Below, piece after piece: positions 1-11,003 of a stretch of 64,000 bases of DNA (positions are counted from its first letter, which is position 1; each line of letters begins with the position of its first letter). The stretch lies in assembly GCA_977006965.1 (NCBI GenBank), contig OZ345364.1, positions 868,001 to 932,000 on the forward strand, given 5' to 3'. This DNA is from Phymatolithon calcareum (Eukaryota > Rhodophyta > Florideophyceae > Hapalidiales). The notes below the pieces were generated by a model. That model worked only from the letters and a program-made list of their open reading frames with translations, was not told where the DNA came from and did not search any database. The position numbers and the translations under genes were made by a program.

Positions 1-272
1 AGTATGGGAACAGCAAGAAGAGCACCGCATGAGGATAATTTCGTTCGCCAAGAATAGTATACCGCACCAAGCAGTGAGGATGAGAGAAAGCAGATACAGA
101 ATTCTTTGCGCAAGGTGGTTCGTAGGCCATTTCAGACAAACCCACCGAATTTAATTGAAGAAATGGCAGTCAAGGATCTTGGGCAGTTGGAACACTCAAC
201 AGAATCCTGAAGAAGCCTTTATTGACGCCGGCAGAAGAGATTGACGTGGCTAGAGCCATTGACGTGATTCTA
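1..272. other. Unassigned stretch, no gene seen
   Basis: No reading frame with a recognisable domain and no repeat of a family seen elsewhere in the window was found here. It forms the left flank of the first micro-insertion. Confidence 0.4.
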
Positions 273-288
273 TGTAATTCCGATTAAG

Positions 289-345
289 AAGAAGAAGAAG
301 AAAGGTAGATTTTTATTTAAAAGTTACCAACGCATCTGCTCACGC
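289..345 (-). mobile_element. 57-bp LINE-E tail insertion (micro-retrocopy)
   Basis: The insert is flanked by a 16-bp direct repeat (273-288 and 346-361, tgtaattccgattaag). On the minus strand it reads as a short stem region, a TTGGTAACTTTTAAATAAA-type end and a (TTC)n tail. This is the same 3' end as the 2.5-kb LINE E at 21593-24115. I infer an extremely 5'-truncated retrotransposition product in which only the last ~57 nt were copied. The TSD and the identity of the end are seen directly; the mechanism is inferred. Confidence 0.8.
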
Positions 346-519
346 TGTAATTCCGATTAAGGAATCTGAATTTTCAATGCTAAGATAATATACCTCGAAA
401 GGTGCCGACTTTCCTCCAGTTGGGATACATGGTACCTTCTCAATAAATCCATTTAATTACGAAAAAGTGAATAAACAAATTGAGGCATGGCAGAAGGAAT
501 CATATACTTTTTGAAGAAG

Positions 520-571
520 AAGAAGATATGGTAGTTTTTATTTAAAAGCTACCAACGCCTCTGTATGCCTT
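520..571 (-). mobile_element. Second LINE-E tail insertion (about 52 bp)
   Basis: The same minus-strand 3' end (AATAAA-type signal, then a TTC tail) lies between short direct repeats of ttttgaaga (about 511-520 and 572-580). The stem region has diverged more than in the first copy. Edges are uncertain by a few bases because the tail and the target both contain GAAGA. Confidence 0.65.
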
Positions 572-580
572 TTGAAGACT

Positions 581-1415
581 GATGAAATTGTCGGGTACTT
601 GAAACGGTTGCGGTGCGATGTAGCAACGCGATAAGAATTGATCCAGCTGCTAAAATGTGCCTCAGGGAACCCACGGATGTGCCGAGATGATATTCCGTGT
701 GTGATAGAAGCAATTGGTGTGAAACAGAAGCTAGAATGCGTCTTGGGGAATCTGAGACCTAGCCACAGTGATATGCAGTACGCGATAAGAGCAGCCGGAT
801 CTGTATCTCTGGTTTCTCGGAAGAGATGGATGGTACAGCGGGAACAAGATGTAGGAGGCATTGTTTATTGTTTGAATGATGTTGATGAGAAATGTAGAAG
901 ATGACAGTGAAGAATGAGGAAAGGATGACGGGATAAGAATGCTACGCTAAGCACATGGCTGAAAATATCTATCAAGTATCTAGTCTGGTATTGGATGGAC
1001 CAGATTGGTTGGTACACTTTGCGAGTGTTGTGTCAAGGCGACGCAAGTCATTTTGCACTTATGCATTATCCGTCATGCGATCGAACTCGTCTGGGTTGGA
1101 TATACCAGCAGGTATACTGATTCAGCCTATTGGCAAATGAAGTTCCCCGATATCGATCTAGACAAACTTTCTCAAGCGAGCGAGATGACGTAGCCAATAT
1201 CAGCCTGATGACAGGCAAAGCCAAGCTTTCCGATCGGCGAGATGACTTAGATGATACCAGCGATTTTCGTCCTAGATTCACAGCCAAAATGTAGGATCTT
1301 TGGAGGATAATCGGTTCCACGATTGTAGTACCCAAAGGGTCTATGAACGATAGCTGTGTCCACGACGAGTGGAATACACCGTCTCCGGCGTTGGGTATTA
1401 GCCGCACTAGTGTTT
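581..1415. other. No recognisable gene
   Basis: Frames of 60-113 codons occur on both strands, including 88 codons at 638-904 (+), but they overlap one another and none shows a known domain, signal peptide or conserved paralogue in the window. A minus-strand frame near 1247-1495 resembles part of the block at 57156-57480 and is described with that repeat. Confidence 0.4.
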
Positions 1416-1615
1416 ATTTTACGAACCCCTTCAATTGAGGGGCGAATTGAAAGCTCGAAAATATCCATAAAGCAAATTCGAAACAGATCGCTCACGCCAT
1501 ATTCGTAAAGCCTAGCTCATCTTCTGTGCGAGGAGTATTCACACTACTACCTTAAATTCGCTTCGTTCGGCGCTAGCAACGAAAAGATGTTGGCCATTCA
1601 GAAGTACCAGACCTG
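1230..1615. repeat. Diverged block shared with 57156-57560
   Basis: This segment lies upstream of the gene-family remnant at 1618-1968. It aligns by eye, in the same orientation, with 57156-57560 upstream of the third family member. Shared landmarks are a CAATTG-centred palindrome (about 1424-1440 here, 57323-57340 there), a TTCTGTGCGA motif, and a minus-strand coding similarity (PSIEG, then L.FR...D.F). It could be a duplicated divergent promoter or a decayed divergent gene. Identity is too low to choose. Confidence 0.5.
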
Positions 1616-1617
1616 CC

Positions 1618-1968
1618 ATTCCAGGAGAAAAACACCGGCCGCGCGCAGTCGGTACATCAGTACATACCAAGGCAGCATCTGTTAGCGGTCTTGCAGAATG
1701 CTCCAGACTATACGGAGCCATTTCGAAGTCAAAAAAGGTGAGTGATATGGTTCAGAATGTACTTCGGGAAAAAATCAATGGTCGCGCGAAAATGTCACAT
1801 CGCGTGAAATGGGTTCTGATTCATAATCCATTGAAGAAGACTAAGATTAAGACAGTACACATTGTCAACGTCCAGGCAGAGAACGCTGAGGATGGCATTC
1901 CAGACGCTGAGCAGCTTGAACCGAGCCAACACCGGCAAAAGCGCGGAACCGCCCAAGCCTGCTTATAG
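1618..1968 (+). pseudogene. Small basic protein family, copy 1 (no start codon)
   Basis: The frame encodes about 116 residues with a central SKSKKV motif, then KWVLI and KIKTV.IVNV motifs. These match the 106-codon protein split by the Ty3 element (57154/50649-50375). Conservation at protein level over most of the length indicates a real coding ancestry. No ATG lies between the in-frame stop near 1513 and the internal ATG at 1738. The position aligned with the start Met of the paralogue is ATT (1618-1620). I read it as a remnant or an alternatively started gene. No known domain was recognised and the function is unknown. Confidence 0.55.
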
Positions 1969-3080
1969 TTTTCATCCTTGCCAATCTTCATCGCGAAACG
2001 CCTGTTTATCGTCTACAGTCGCGATCACATGCTCCTCAGAAGGGCACGCAAGCTTCGATACAACCTTCAGAAGCTCTAAACGTCCTCTTCCGAGCACTCT
2101 CGCCTAAGTCTTACAGGGCCCTTGAGGCCAAACATCGCACCGCGAACTTGATGTCATCACGCTCAACCGCGAGCCGAATACGTGCGCTTATTGGGTGCCA
2201 AGGTACAAGCGGAAGTTCTATACCCGTTTTAGGGACGATTTTCTCTTAGTTGTGGAAACGTCGCGCTCTAAACGGAGACTTCTTATCCGAGAATTGTGGT
2301 ATTGGACTTCATTCGAAGTACGATTTTGTGGTGACGATGTTTCCCCAAGGTACCAGCGAAAAATTGCTTCTTGGACGTCCGCTAAGCTGAGAAGAAGGGA
2401 AGAAAAGATACTACAGTGGCAGAGCCTAAGTTTTTCGAAATACTCGTCCTCATGGCAAGAGTTGAGTTCGGCGCTGAGAGAGCTTTCTGGAAGTCTACCA
2501 GGCCGAAGAAGTATTTCCCCGGCCCTTCTTCTTCCAAAACAGGGATGCTGGTATCCGAATACCTCCGGTTGATTTCATTCAGAGTGCAATCAAGTGAATT
2601 AGGCGCCATGTATTCTGCGCAGTACCGCTGGTCCCCTCGGTCAAGATTGTGTCGATCCCACGAATGACCACAGAGAGCACACTGTGTCAAAGAGATTTTG
2701 AAGGCGAGATGGCCCACGGAATGGCAGTTCTGTGCTGTCTTGTGACCGTGTATGCCGGTATAAGGCGCATTGCATTTGTGGATTCATACTTGGTGAGTGC
2801 TGACTCTGCAGAGATTCAACAAGTGCGCCTATAGTTCATAGCGGCCATCTAACTCTTCTGGCGATTTTCTAGGTTGTTAGCTGGCTGTTATTCTCTGGTG
2901 ACCATGCAGAGTGTCAACACCACATGACACAGTGAAGGTTTTGTGAAGTACCGGGAGAGCAAGTCATCGACAGCATTTGACACGCGCATTACTTGTCGAC
3001 GTTTAGTCGCGCCAGAGCGTACATTTGCATTCGAAAGCAGTGTTGGACACAACGTTACCCCTAAGAAAAGTAAAACGATG
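1969..3080. other. Unassigned, overlapping ORFs only
   Basis: Two opposing frames of 125 codons (2195-2572, +) and 111 codons (2382-2717, -) overlap. The minus frame has a CxxC-x4-H start but no recognisable family. Nothing else was identified before the hairpin at 3097. Confidence 0.35.
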
Positions 3081-3096
3081 ACTGCAGAGGTCATCA

Positions 3097-3162
3097 TGCA
3101 GTTTAGCACAACAGAAGTAGTCATCATGATGATGACTACTTTTGTTGTGCTAAACAACTGCA
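3097..3162. repeat. Near-perfect 25-bp-arm hairpin
   Basis: Arms 3101-3125 and 3131-3155 are inverted repeats with 24 of 25 positions matching and a 5-nt spacer. Pairing partly resumes outside the arms (TGCAGT on both sides). The centre is an ATCATGATGATG-like run. A second hairpin with a similar centre lies at 33405-33469. Its origin as a template-switch inversion is discussed in the findings. Confidence 0.8.
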
Positions 3163-3515
3163 GAGTTTGAAAATGCAAGACCTCGACCATTGTGTTCTCA
3201 CAATGTATTACGCTTGATAGTGCCACAATATACATTTGCGACATTTCTACTGTTTGGAACTGCTTCACTAAGCATGCTGAAGACATCTATGAGCTTGGCG
3301 CTGTTGATGCGCTTGATAGCGAGTAACTTTCATGAGCAAAAAATTAAATGAATCTCTTCCTTCAATTGAGGGAAAATTTCCGTAATATAGACACTAGCTC
3401 GTGCTAGAATTCTTGAATTGGTTTCAGTTTTCTTCTTCATGCTTATGTTCCCTCGCAGCGAGGAACTCCCAGTGGGATTTTATATCTATTATGTTACGCT
3501 GATTTCGTCACCCAA
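3163..3515. other. No gene seen; CAATTG palindrome at about 3361
   Basis: A near-palindrome TTCCTTCAATTGAGGGAA (about 3358-3375) is followed by ATAGACACTAG. The same combination follows the palindrome near 57323. No supported ORF is present. Confidence 0.4.
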
Positions 3516-3714
3516 CTGGGGTAAACACTTGTTTTTTTTATTGCAATTTTTTTTAAAGCCCCGCAGTCATACGAATATACGGGCAGGGCTTCCTCAGGTG
3601 CTGCCCTCGCTAGGGCGGCTCTACTCTTATGTCTGGCATTATATCTGAGACTCTAGCATGTGTTCGGTTGTTTTGATTGCTCTTCGTAGCAGTTTCGAGG
3701 CGTCGCTTCTTCTT

Positions 3715-4236
3715 TCAGTACAGGTCTTCTTCATGCTGCATACTCTCGATGATGCTTTTGCTGAAGAGCAAAAGGTCATCTAATGCCTTCTCAGTTGCCG
3801 GTCTGTCGTTTTCCTTGATTTCATAGGCTGACAAGTTGCGATCCAGGGTCTCCATGTGCTGTCTGACTTTGTTTCCGAATCTATCTGCCATCAGTGTGGT
3901 AGACACTTGGGGAAATCTTCCAAAGGCGTACTGAACCGCCAGTTGGCTGTGTTTCAGTTGTGGAAATTTGAGTATTGCAGGGAGTTCTCTTGTCTTGTCG
4001 TACGGAATTTTCCTCTTTCTCTTTGATTCAAGGCTCTCTCCTTCCTTTGTCAGGAATGCTGATCGGAGTTCTTCTGCAGATTGGTTCGCTAATATGTGCT
4101 TCAACGCTTCATCAAACGGTTCTCTGGTTTCCATCGATGTGATGTCGTTACTTGTGGCTTGAAGCTCTTCTGAATTTCTTCTCTCTGGTATTTGCATCAG
4201 AAACTTTTCTTTCTTCGCCATAGTTCTTCTCAGCAT
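3715..4236 (-). pseudogene. LINE B C-terminal region
   Basis: This 173-codon frame is the end of the LINE polyprotein downstream of RT. It contains METREPFDEALKHI, KRKIPYDKTRELPAIL and FGRFPQVSTT, which recur in LINE B2 (16983-17297), C and F. It lies in a different frame from the RT (4287-4907), showing a frameshift between them. The function of this conserved tail is not known to me. It is basic and could bind RNA. Confidence 0.75.
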
Positions 4237-4286
4237 CTTGAAAGCTAGTATTTCCCGTCGATGGGAAGCAGATTGGATTCGACATA

Positions 4287-5723
4287 TTAGGCAAGTCTAT
4301 CCGTCTTTCCTCGTGCCAGTGGGCCGAAGACTTGTCTGAAAAACGTTAGTTCAACTTCCTTGACAGCGCTCTGGACATTTTCTGTCCACGGTGTTAAGTA
4401 CATAGCGTACTCCCAGCGTGGCTGGATTAATGCCTTGTATACTTGGATGCATTTATGTATGCCAATTCCCTTCTTGAATACCCCTAGTGCACGGAGCTCG
4501 TACAGAGCGATCCTAGCCTTCTTGAGGCGTTCCAACATCAGTGTATCTGTAACCCCCTCTGGTCCTAGGGATACTCCGAGGTAGGTGACTTCCGCGACAT
4601 GTGCGAGGTCCTTATTAGCCAGCTGGAATGTCACGCCCGCTGTCTCATCCGATTCAAGTATCTCGCTTTTTCCTTGTTTCGTGTTCCATGTCATCCCGCG
4701 TTCTTGGGCCCATTGAGTGGCTTTATCTAGCAATCCCTGCAGAGCGGAAGGTGATTTCGCTAGGAGAATTACGTCGTCTGCGAAGAGGATTGAAGGAACG
4801 TCGGCCCAATCTCTGGGCACTGCTCCCATGCGTTCCGCAAACTCATCCATGAAGCTGTTGTATAGACTTGGACTGAGAGGGGACCCCTGTGGTACTCCTC
4901 TGTCCACTAGAAACCAGTTCTTATCAGAATCTCAGATGGTTGACTCCCAGGATGGTGTCAAGAATGCTTCTGTCATAGCGCATAGTTTTGATGGCAGTAC
5001 CTGACTCATTCTGGCCATCAGATGTTTTCTTGGGACGGTGTCGTATGCAGCCTTGAGGTCCAGTACTGCTACGCACCTATGTTGGCCTTTCAATAGTTCC
5101 GTGGCGATTAGGATTGCGAGTTCTGTACTTTTCCCTTTTTGGAACCCGAGTTGGAACCAGTGGTTGGAGTATACCCCGCGGAGCATACTGTCTATTGCCG
5201 TTTCTATAACTTTCCTTGCATGACTGAGCAGGGATATTGGGCGATAATTTTCAGGTTCGTGGTGTGGTACCTTCTTGTGAATAGGTACCAATAGGGCCTT
5301 CTGCCAGTACATTGGAATGTCTCCGCACCTCCCACAGGCTTCCCATAGGGCTGTAAGAGCCTCCGCATTCAGAGGTACTTCTAGCTTCAGCATTTCAGAT
5401 TTGATCTCGTCCACACCTGGGGCTTTTCCAGTTGGAGACTTTCGAATGGCTTCTTCGATTGATTCCTTCATTCCTTCGGGACACCGGAATTTCCTGGGGC
5501 AAGGTTGCCACTTTTCGGTGCTGTGGCAAGTTCTCGAAATGTGTGCTGAGAATAATGCATGGTTCATTGGTTTTCCAGTCACCTTGTTGCGAGTTTTTCT
5601 CCCTTTTATCTTTTTCTTCATCCTGGCTAGCTGCTTCACCGCTGCTGGACCATCTTTCTCTTCGAGTTCAGAGATGTATTCCTGGTATTGCTCGCTCTTT
5701 CGCTGGTTGACTTTGGTTCTCAC
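4287..5723 (-). pseudogene. LINE B reverse transcriptase
   Basis: This is the RT domain of a non-LTR retrotransposon, which would copy element RNA at a nicked target. In order on the minus strand are the block with GKAPGVDEIKSEML, the fingers with NYRPISLLS, the catalytic VLDLKAAYD motif, a GVPQGSPLSPSLYN block and ILFADDVIL with the two active-site aspartates. The frame is continuous across both halves except for one TGA (4932-4934) just before VDRGVPQGSP. That stop, and frame loss after 4287 into the C-terminal piece (3715-4236), inactivate it. The catalytic residues themselves are intact. Confidence 0.85.
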
Positions 5724-6244
5724 TTGATACTTTCATTCGTGATATCGGTCCCAGTCTTCTGATGAATTGGAAAGTCTAGCTCGCTTGTATAGTTTCTTTC
5801 GCTTCAGGGCCAGTTTGTCCAGTTCGGCGCTCCAAAACGGTTTGTAGCGCGAGGGAATTCGTTTTTTACCCTCCAAGGGTTACACCAGGTCTTCACCAAT
5901 TTCTTGTACCAGTGATGCAGTTGCCGTGAGGTGTCGCACTGCTGGAGTCCCGCTATGATTCCGGGCAGTTCTGCACGATACTTCAGACGCACTTTTTCTT
6001 GTTTCGACTTCTGACGCGTTTTCGAGCCGATATCTACTATCTTCCTGTAGATATCCTCCACTTGTTCCGGGGTGGGGCGTCTCTGCAGTTCTTGAATAAG
6101 TTCTTGCCTTTGATCTTTGATGGTAACTTTCGTTTTGGTGCCCGCCCAGTCCCGTACACTGACTGGTCTCTTGGACTGGCTACCGTCGCGTTCCTGTCGG
6201 CGTCTGAGACGTGTGCATACTGGTCGGTGTTGTGTACTCCCTGT

Positions 6245-6525
6245 CTAAATATTTTCCGGTGAATTTGGAGTGGAGGTCATTATTCCTTTCGTGACAAAGA
6301 AGTCAATATTGCTGCTGTATTTCTTTGTCTGAAATGTGGGGCCCTTGCTGGTACGTATAACCCATCCTTTCTCTTCTGCCCACTTTACGACTTGGTTTCC
6401 TCTTCTGTTTGTTTGTCGGTCCCATAACTTGTGTCTTGCGTTCCAGTCGCCGCATATGATGGCTTGCCCTCTTGCGTGCCTGGTGATAAGCTGTAGACAT
6501 TCTTGCGTTTCCTGTCGCGTAGACT
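6245..6525 (-). pseudogene. LINE B endonuclease, C-terminal part
   Basis: The minus-strand frame contains STRQETQECL and CGDWNARHKLWD, matching the APE-like endonuclease of LINE A (TSRQETMEYL, GDLNARHQHWD). The upstream half of the same domain is at 8957-9080. The two halves join in frame if the hAT at 6534-8948 and one 8-bp TSD are removed. The endonuclease nicks target DNA to prime reverse transcription. Confidence 0.8.
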
Positions 6526-6533
6526 TTGGTGAC

Positions 6534-8948
6534 CAGGGATAGTACAAATATTATTGTTATTTATTCGGGCACATGATGCAATAGCAATTGCAATACCAAT
6601 AATGCAAGGTTGAAGGCAATAGGAATTGCAATATCTGACCATTCTTCCAATATCAATTGCAATAACAGAATCTAATTCAGGTCCTCCCGCGCCATGTCTT
6701 CACTCACGCGTTGGATCACTCTTGCACTCCGGGCACTGTTCATCTCCACGGAGACCGACTGCTGGTCCAGGAAACCTTTGTTCTCTTTAAGAAACAGCAG
6801 GGCTTCTAGTAATAACGGTGTCATCCTCTTGCGTTTGTCTGTAAAAACATTCTTGACAACCGACCAAAGCCTCTCCACCTCGGCAGTTGATCCAAGAATA
6901 AAGTCGCAATTTATATAACTCTGATGGACCTCGGCACGCTTGCGCGTTTTTACGGCAATTCTTTCCGCCATCGACAGCCGGCCTCCACCCGATCCACCGA
7001 TGGAGCTTGTTATACCGTCATCGTGTTCCAGTTTGAGCTTCTTGCATGCATCCTTCTCTTCATTTGTCATATTATCGGACTCACTGTGCTGTATCTTAAC
7101 AACTCCCGACTCGAATGCTGGGTCACACACAATTGCTGCACGTGATGCAATGTAGTGTTTTCCAAGCTGAGATCGGTATAATGGTGAGTTGACATCGTAC
7201 TTGCACTGCTCGACTGCTGAACTCAACTCATCAAGAGCTAAACGACAGTCCGGCAACGAAGTACCGTGCTTCTGTAGTTCTAGAGTTAGCTGGTTGATTT
7301 GCTTAAACTGACTTGCGTGCAGCATAGATATGTTGCGGAAGTGCTCGCTCTCATCCGTAGCTATCGTTGCTCCTTCCGCCTTTGCCGCGTCGATTAACTG
7401 CTCGCGTATGCGGTTGAAGCGCTTGAGCATATGATACTTTCCGGACCAACGCGTCTCATTATGCATAACTGGAGCAGTAAGGTTGCGTAGCATTGCCCGG
7501 TTCTTCGGGTTTTTGCAGTCCTTCATCTTTGCATGCACTGAGCCTATCGCTGCTTGGAGTCTTTCGTCACTGACAATCATCTTGTTCACCTCTAAGTTGA
7601 GCTTATGAATAGCATAGCTAACTTGAGCGATTAGCCTGGCGATTGACTTATTGACATTGCAGTTGTCGGCAACCTGAAAAACTGCACATGTATTCACGTT
7701 GACCCCGAAGAAGTCGAACACGTCTTCTAGTTGACGCACGTGAGCGTGTGCGTTGAACGTAGTGGTTTCAAGATCCGACATGCCTCCTTGAACATCATCA
7801 TCTTCTACTTTCGCAATAGGACTCACAGACAGAAGCACAATAGCGAGCTCTTCATTCTCGCGCGCGGTGCCTCTTTCCAGCATCTTCACGAGTCTCATGA
7901 ACAATCCGTATACACCCAAGTAATTTGTCCCATTGGCGGTCCAGCCATCGTGCTTAATGGCTCCTTGGGTATCAGCAATATCGTCTCTGATTCGCAGTTC
8001 GACGAGCTCAACGAGCTTGAATAGTGTCTCTTTGAATATCCGAGTTGATAACTTCTCACGGAAACACGAAAACTTGCGATATTCCTCGCTTTGAACATGT
8101 GACACCGGCAATGACATGTAGACGACAAGTCTAATGTACCCGTATATGGCCTTTCCTTTTCAGTTGCGAGAAATGTCATTGGTGAGTGAGGGGCGATAAA
8201 CGAGCTTGCTTGGCGGCGGCGTAGACTGGCCAGCGCATCTCTGTAGACCTGAAAAAGGTGATCTTCGCTTCCTCCAGATATGCAACTCTTCAGGTGGCTG
8301 TATGGGTTAGTATACCCCTTTCCTTTTTCAAAAGCGATTTCACCATTGTCTCGGCAGTCAGCACCTTTCGGGTAGAGAAGGATGTTAAAAGGCACCTTAT
8401 AGCGTGTTATTCCGTTCTGCGAGACTGCACATCGCGTTCTTCTTCACGCAGCTTCTGTGTTAGCACCTCAAAAGCTTCTTTTAGGCCTGGTTTGCGTCCG
8501 TTGCTTGACATTCTGGACGTAGTGTTTCGGCAGAGCAATGTGTAGGAGTGTGAAGTCTAAGAGATCGCGTGAGCAAGGCAGCATTCAGGAGCAATTTCCG
8601 AGTCAATGCCGCTCGACGTGTCTGTAATTATCGAGAGGCATCGATAGCAGAGCAGAATTCCTGACAGCAATCGGATGCCGCAGATTCGGGTGGCAATACG
8701 TAAACTGTGCGGGGAGCTTCTATAACCCGTTTTCGTAAATTTCTCTTACAGATCCTGTACCGCAGCGTTGTACGACGATCTTGATAGCGCCGAGGAGGAC
8801 AAGGGTGTACTTTGATTTTCGATCATATGCTATTACTTTTTGCAATAGTTATTGCAATAAGTTCCTCTCAGGGCAATTAAGGCTTTATTGCAATATATTG
8901 CAATAAATTGCAATAAAAACAGTAAAAATAATATTGGTACCAAGCGTG
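6534..8948 (-). mobile_element. hAT DNA transposon, 2415 bp
   Basis: The element is flanked by an 8-bp TSD, ttggtgac (6526-6533 and 8949-8956), the length typical of hAT. Its ends are imperfect inverted repeats: about 20 of the first 28 bases match, starting CAGGGATAGTAC on the left and CACGCTTGGTACC on the right. Both subterminal zones (about 6560-6665 and 8825-8925) are packed with TTGCAAT/ATTGCAA motifs, the expected layout for transposase binding sites. It carries a broken transposase gene on the minus strand and sits inside the endonuclease of LINE B. Confidence 0.9.
6672..8512 (-). pseudogene. hAT transposase with BED-type N-terminus, frameshifted
   Basis: The longest open part (6672-8117, 481 codons) ends with STAEVERLWSVVKNVFTDKR, the hAT C-terminal dimerisation region. 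It contains KHDGWTANGTNYLGVYGLFM, typical of the DDE core. Upstream, around 8118-8395, another frame encodes NPYSHLKSCI, a BED-like DNA-binding segment. The first residues (MSSNGRKPGLKEAFEVL) start near 8512. At least two single-base frame breaks (near 8150-8156 and near 8420) separate these pieces, so this copy cannot make a full transposase. The family cuts and pastes DNA through a RNase H-like catalytic core. Confidence 0.85.
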
Positions 8949-8956
8949 TTGGTGAC

Positions 8957-9080
8957 ATATATATATATACCACCCCGATTTTCAGGCTTCCCAGTTGTGC
9001 GATGACGATTCGGTAGTGTATCCTTGCATGTTTGAATATAAGCTTGGCTCCACACCCTGTTCGGAACACTAGAGAGACTC
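8957..9080 (-). pseudogene. LINE B endonuclease, N-terminal part
   Basis: The minus-strand frame encodes the beta-strand region before the hAT insertion (LKIGVVYIYMSP at the junction). It corresponds to the VTMVAGINVAVAYLSP region of LINE A. Upstream sequence is missing because LINE B was 5'-truncated on insertion at 9080. Confidence 0.75.
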
Positions 9081-9097
9081 CTGGGGTAAACACTTGT

Positions 9098-9365
9098 GTT
9101 CCTAGAGAACACGAAAGAGAACTATCACGACATCAGCCCAATGAATACTCCTGCAATAAACGCACCGAATATTGCGTGTCTCGACTAAGGGACGACTAAC
9201 CATGTCGTTGTAGTCTTCGTAGAATACCAAGAACTCGGACTGGACCCATCTAATTGCTCGACAACGCAAGAACTGGATGCATGAACTATGGCAATCTACA
9301 CAGCCTGCATGTTTGCATGGCATCCATGTAGCATGTGTGGCACAACAGTTTAACAAAGAGCAGTA
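9098..9365. other. Unassigned spacer between two LINE nests
   Basis: No conserved frame or repeat was recognised between the right TSD of LINE B and the left TSD of LINE B2. Confidence 0.4.
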
Positions 9366-9615
9366 CAGTACCACGTACCCAATGGGCACAAGAGCGAGAG
9401 ATGACTTGGAACACTAAAAAAGGGAAAAGCGAAGTCCTCGAATCGGAGGAAACATTAGGCAAGACATTCAAGCTAGCGAACAAGGTACTAGCACAAGTTC
9501 CGGAGGTCACGTACCTTGGAGTATCCCTAGACCCCGGAGGAGTCACAGATACTTTAATGATGCAACGACTAAGGAAAGCAAGGACGGCCGTGTACGAGTT
9601 GCGTACACTGGGAGT

Positions 9616-9781
9616 TTTTTTTTATTGCAATTTTTTTTAAAGCCCCGCAGTCATACGAATATACGGGCAGGGCTTCCTCAGGTGCTACCCTCGCTAGGGC
9701 GGCTCTAATCTTATGTCTGGCATTCTATCTGGGACCCTAGCATGTGTTCGGTTGTTTTGCTTGCTCTTCGTAACAGTTGCG
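9616..9781 (-). mobile_element. 166-bp B-tail unit inserted in B2
   Basis: It is flanked by the 15-bp TSD gcgtacactgggagt (9601-9615 and 9782-9796). It matches the LINE B 3' UTR (about 3533-3700) and reads toward the A-rich end on the minus strand. Removing it rejoins the RT-thumb frame of B2. A third copy of nearly the same length lies at about 60671-60833. It is therefore either a truncated LINE B copy or a separate short element using the LINE B tail. Confidence 0.85.
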
Positions 9782-10217
9782 GCGTACACTGGGAGTGTTC
9801 AAGAAAGGGCTGAGTATACAGAAGTGTATTCAGATATACAAGGCACTACTACAGCCACGCTGGGAGTACGCAATTCACTTAACGCCCTGGACAGAAGATG
9901 TACAAAATGCCGTCAAGGAAGTAGAAGCAACATTCTTCAATCAAGTTTTCAGGCCACTGGCCCGAGGAAGGACGGATAGGCTCCGTCTCCTGTGCCGGAT
10001 CCAGGCGGCCGCACATCGACGAGAAATCTTGGCCTTCAAATGCTGAGAAGGAACAAGGCGAAAGAACGTATGTATTCAAATGAACGGCCCGAAAGAAGAA
10101 ACAACCATGAATGGCAGTACACGAAGAAAGATTTCGCCGCGATGGAGACCAGAGAACCGTTCGGTGAAGCTGTAAAGCATATCCAAACAAACTCAGGGGT
10201 CTCCGCTGAGTCCAAGT

Positions 10218-10823
10218 TTGTACAACCTTTTCATGGACGAATTCGCGGAAAGAATAAGCCGAGTGCCACGAGAAGTTGCGGATGTAGCTGCAGTCCTCTT
10301 TGCGGACGACGTTCTTCTATCGGCAAAGGCACCAGCGGGACTACAGACACTGTTAAATATTGCATCGAAATGGGCAAGGGACAGGCAGATGGTTTGGAAC
10401 ACGAAATCTGGGAAGAGCGAAGTACTTCTCTCGGAAGACACAAGATCACCCATTTTCAAGCTTGCAGGGAAAACGTTGGCAAAGGTCAAAGAAGTATCAT
10501 ACCTTGGCATCTCACTCAGTAATGAGGGAGTTACCGACACAAAAATGCTTGAGCACATCCGACACGCCAAGATCGCGGCATATCAACTGAGGTCCCTGGG
10601 TGTCTCGTTGTGAGCACTCAGCCCCTTGAAAGCAGTGAAGACATACAAGGCGTTGATACAACCAAGGTGGGAGTATGCAATGCACCTGACGCCATGGACG
10701 CCGAGAGTCCAGACAGCTATCGCAGAAGTGGAGAAAACATTTTTCGCACAAGTATTCGGTCCAATGCCAGACTTCGCCTTCTTTGACGAATTCACAACGC
10801 CGAAAACAGGAGACTTGTTCTAG
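10218..10823 (+). pseudogene. LINE C reverse transcriptase fragment
   Basis: Two same-frame segments (10218-10613 and 10626-10823) separated by a TGA encode the catalytic FADD block, the GKSEVL block and the conserved PRWEYAMHLTPW motif of these LINEs. The 5' part of RT is absent because of truncation at 10193. The frame is lost after FFAQVFGPM. Confidence 0.75.
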
Positions 10824-11003
10824 CACTCAAAATGCTGGAACGAGCCAGATCAAAGAAAAGGAGCCTTCTGGCCGTCCCAATGGAGGAAAGAGATGTGGGG
10901 GGAAATTGTAGATTTTTATTTTAGAAGCCCTCAACGCCGGTATTCACCAACACCAGAGCAGCTTCCCGTTGATACTGCCATCTCATTACCCAATCAGATC
11001 ACA

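Larger units (their letters stand above)
3533..9080 (-). mobile_element. Non-LTR retrotransposon LINE B, 5'-truncated, split by hAT
   Basis: The insertion is bounded by a 17-bp TSD (ctggggtaaacacttgt at 3516-3532 and 9081-9097). Reading on the minus strand, it starts inside the APE-type endonuclease (8957-9080), continues after the hAT at 6525 and downwards with the rest of the endonuclease (6245-6525), a linker (5804-6061), reverse transcriptase (5723-4287), a C-terminal region (4236-3715) and a 3' UTR ending in an A-rich tail at 3533. Net of the hAT and its TSD it is about 3.1 kb. Several frame breaks make it a dead copy. Confidence 0.9.
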
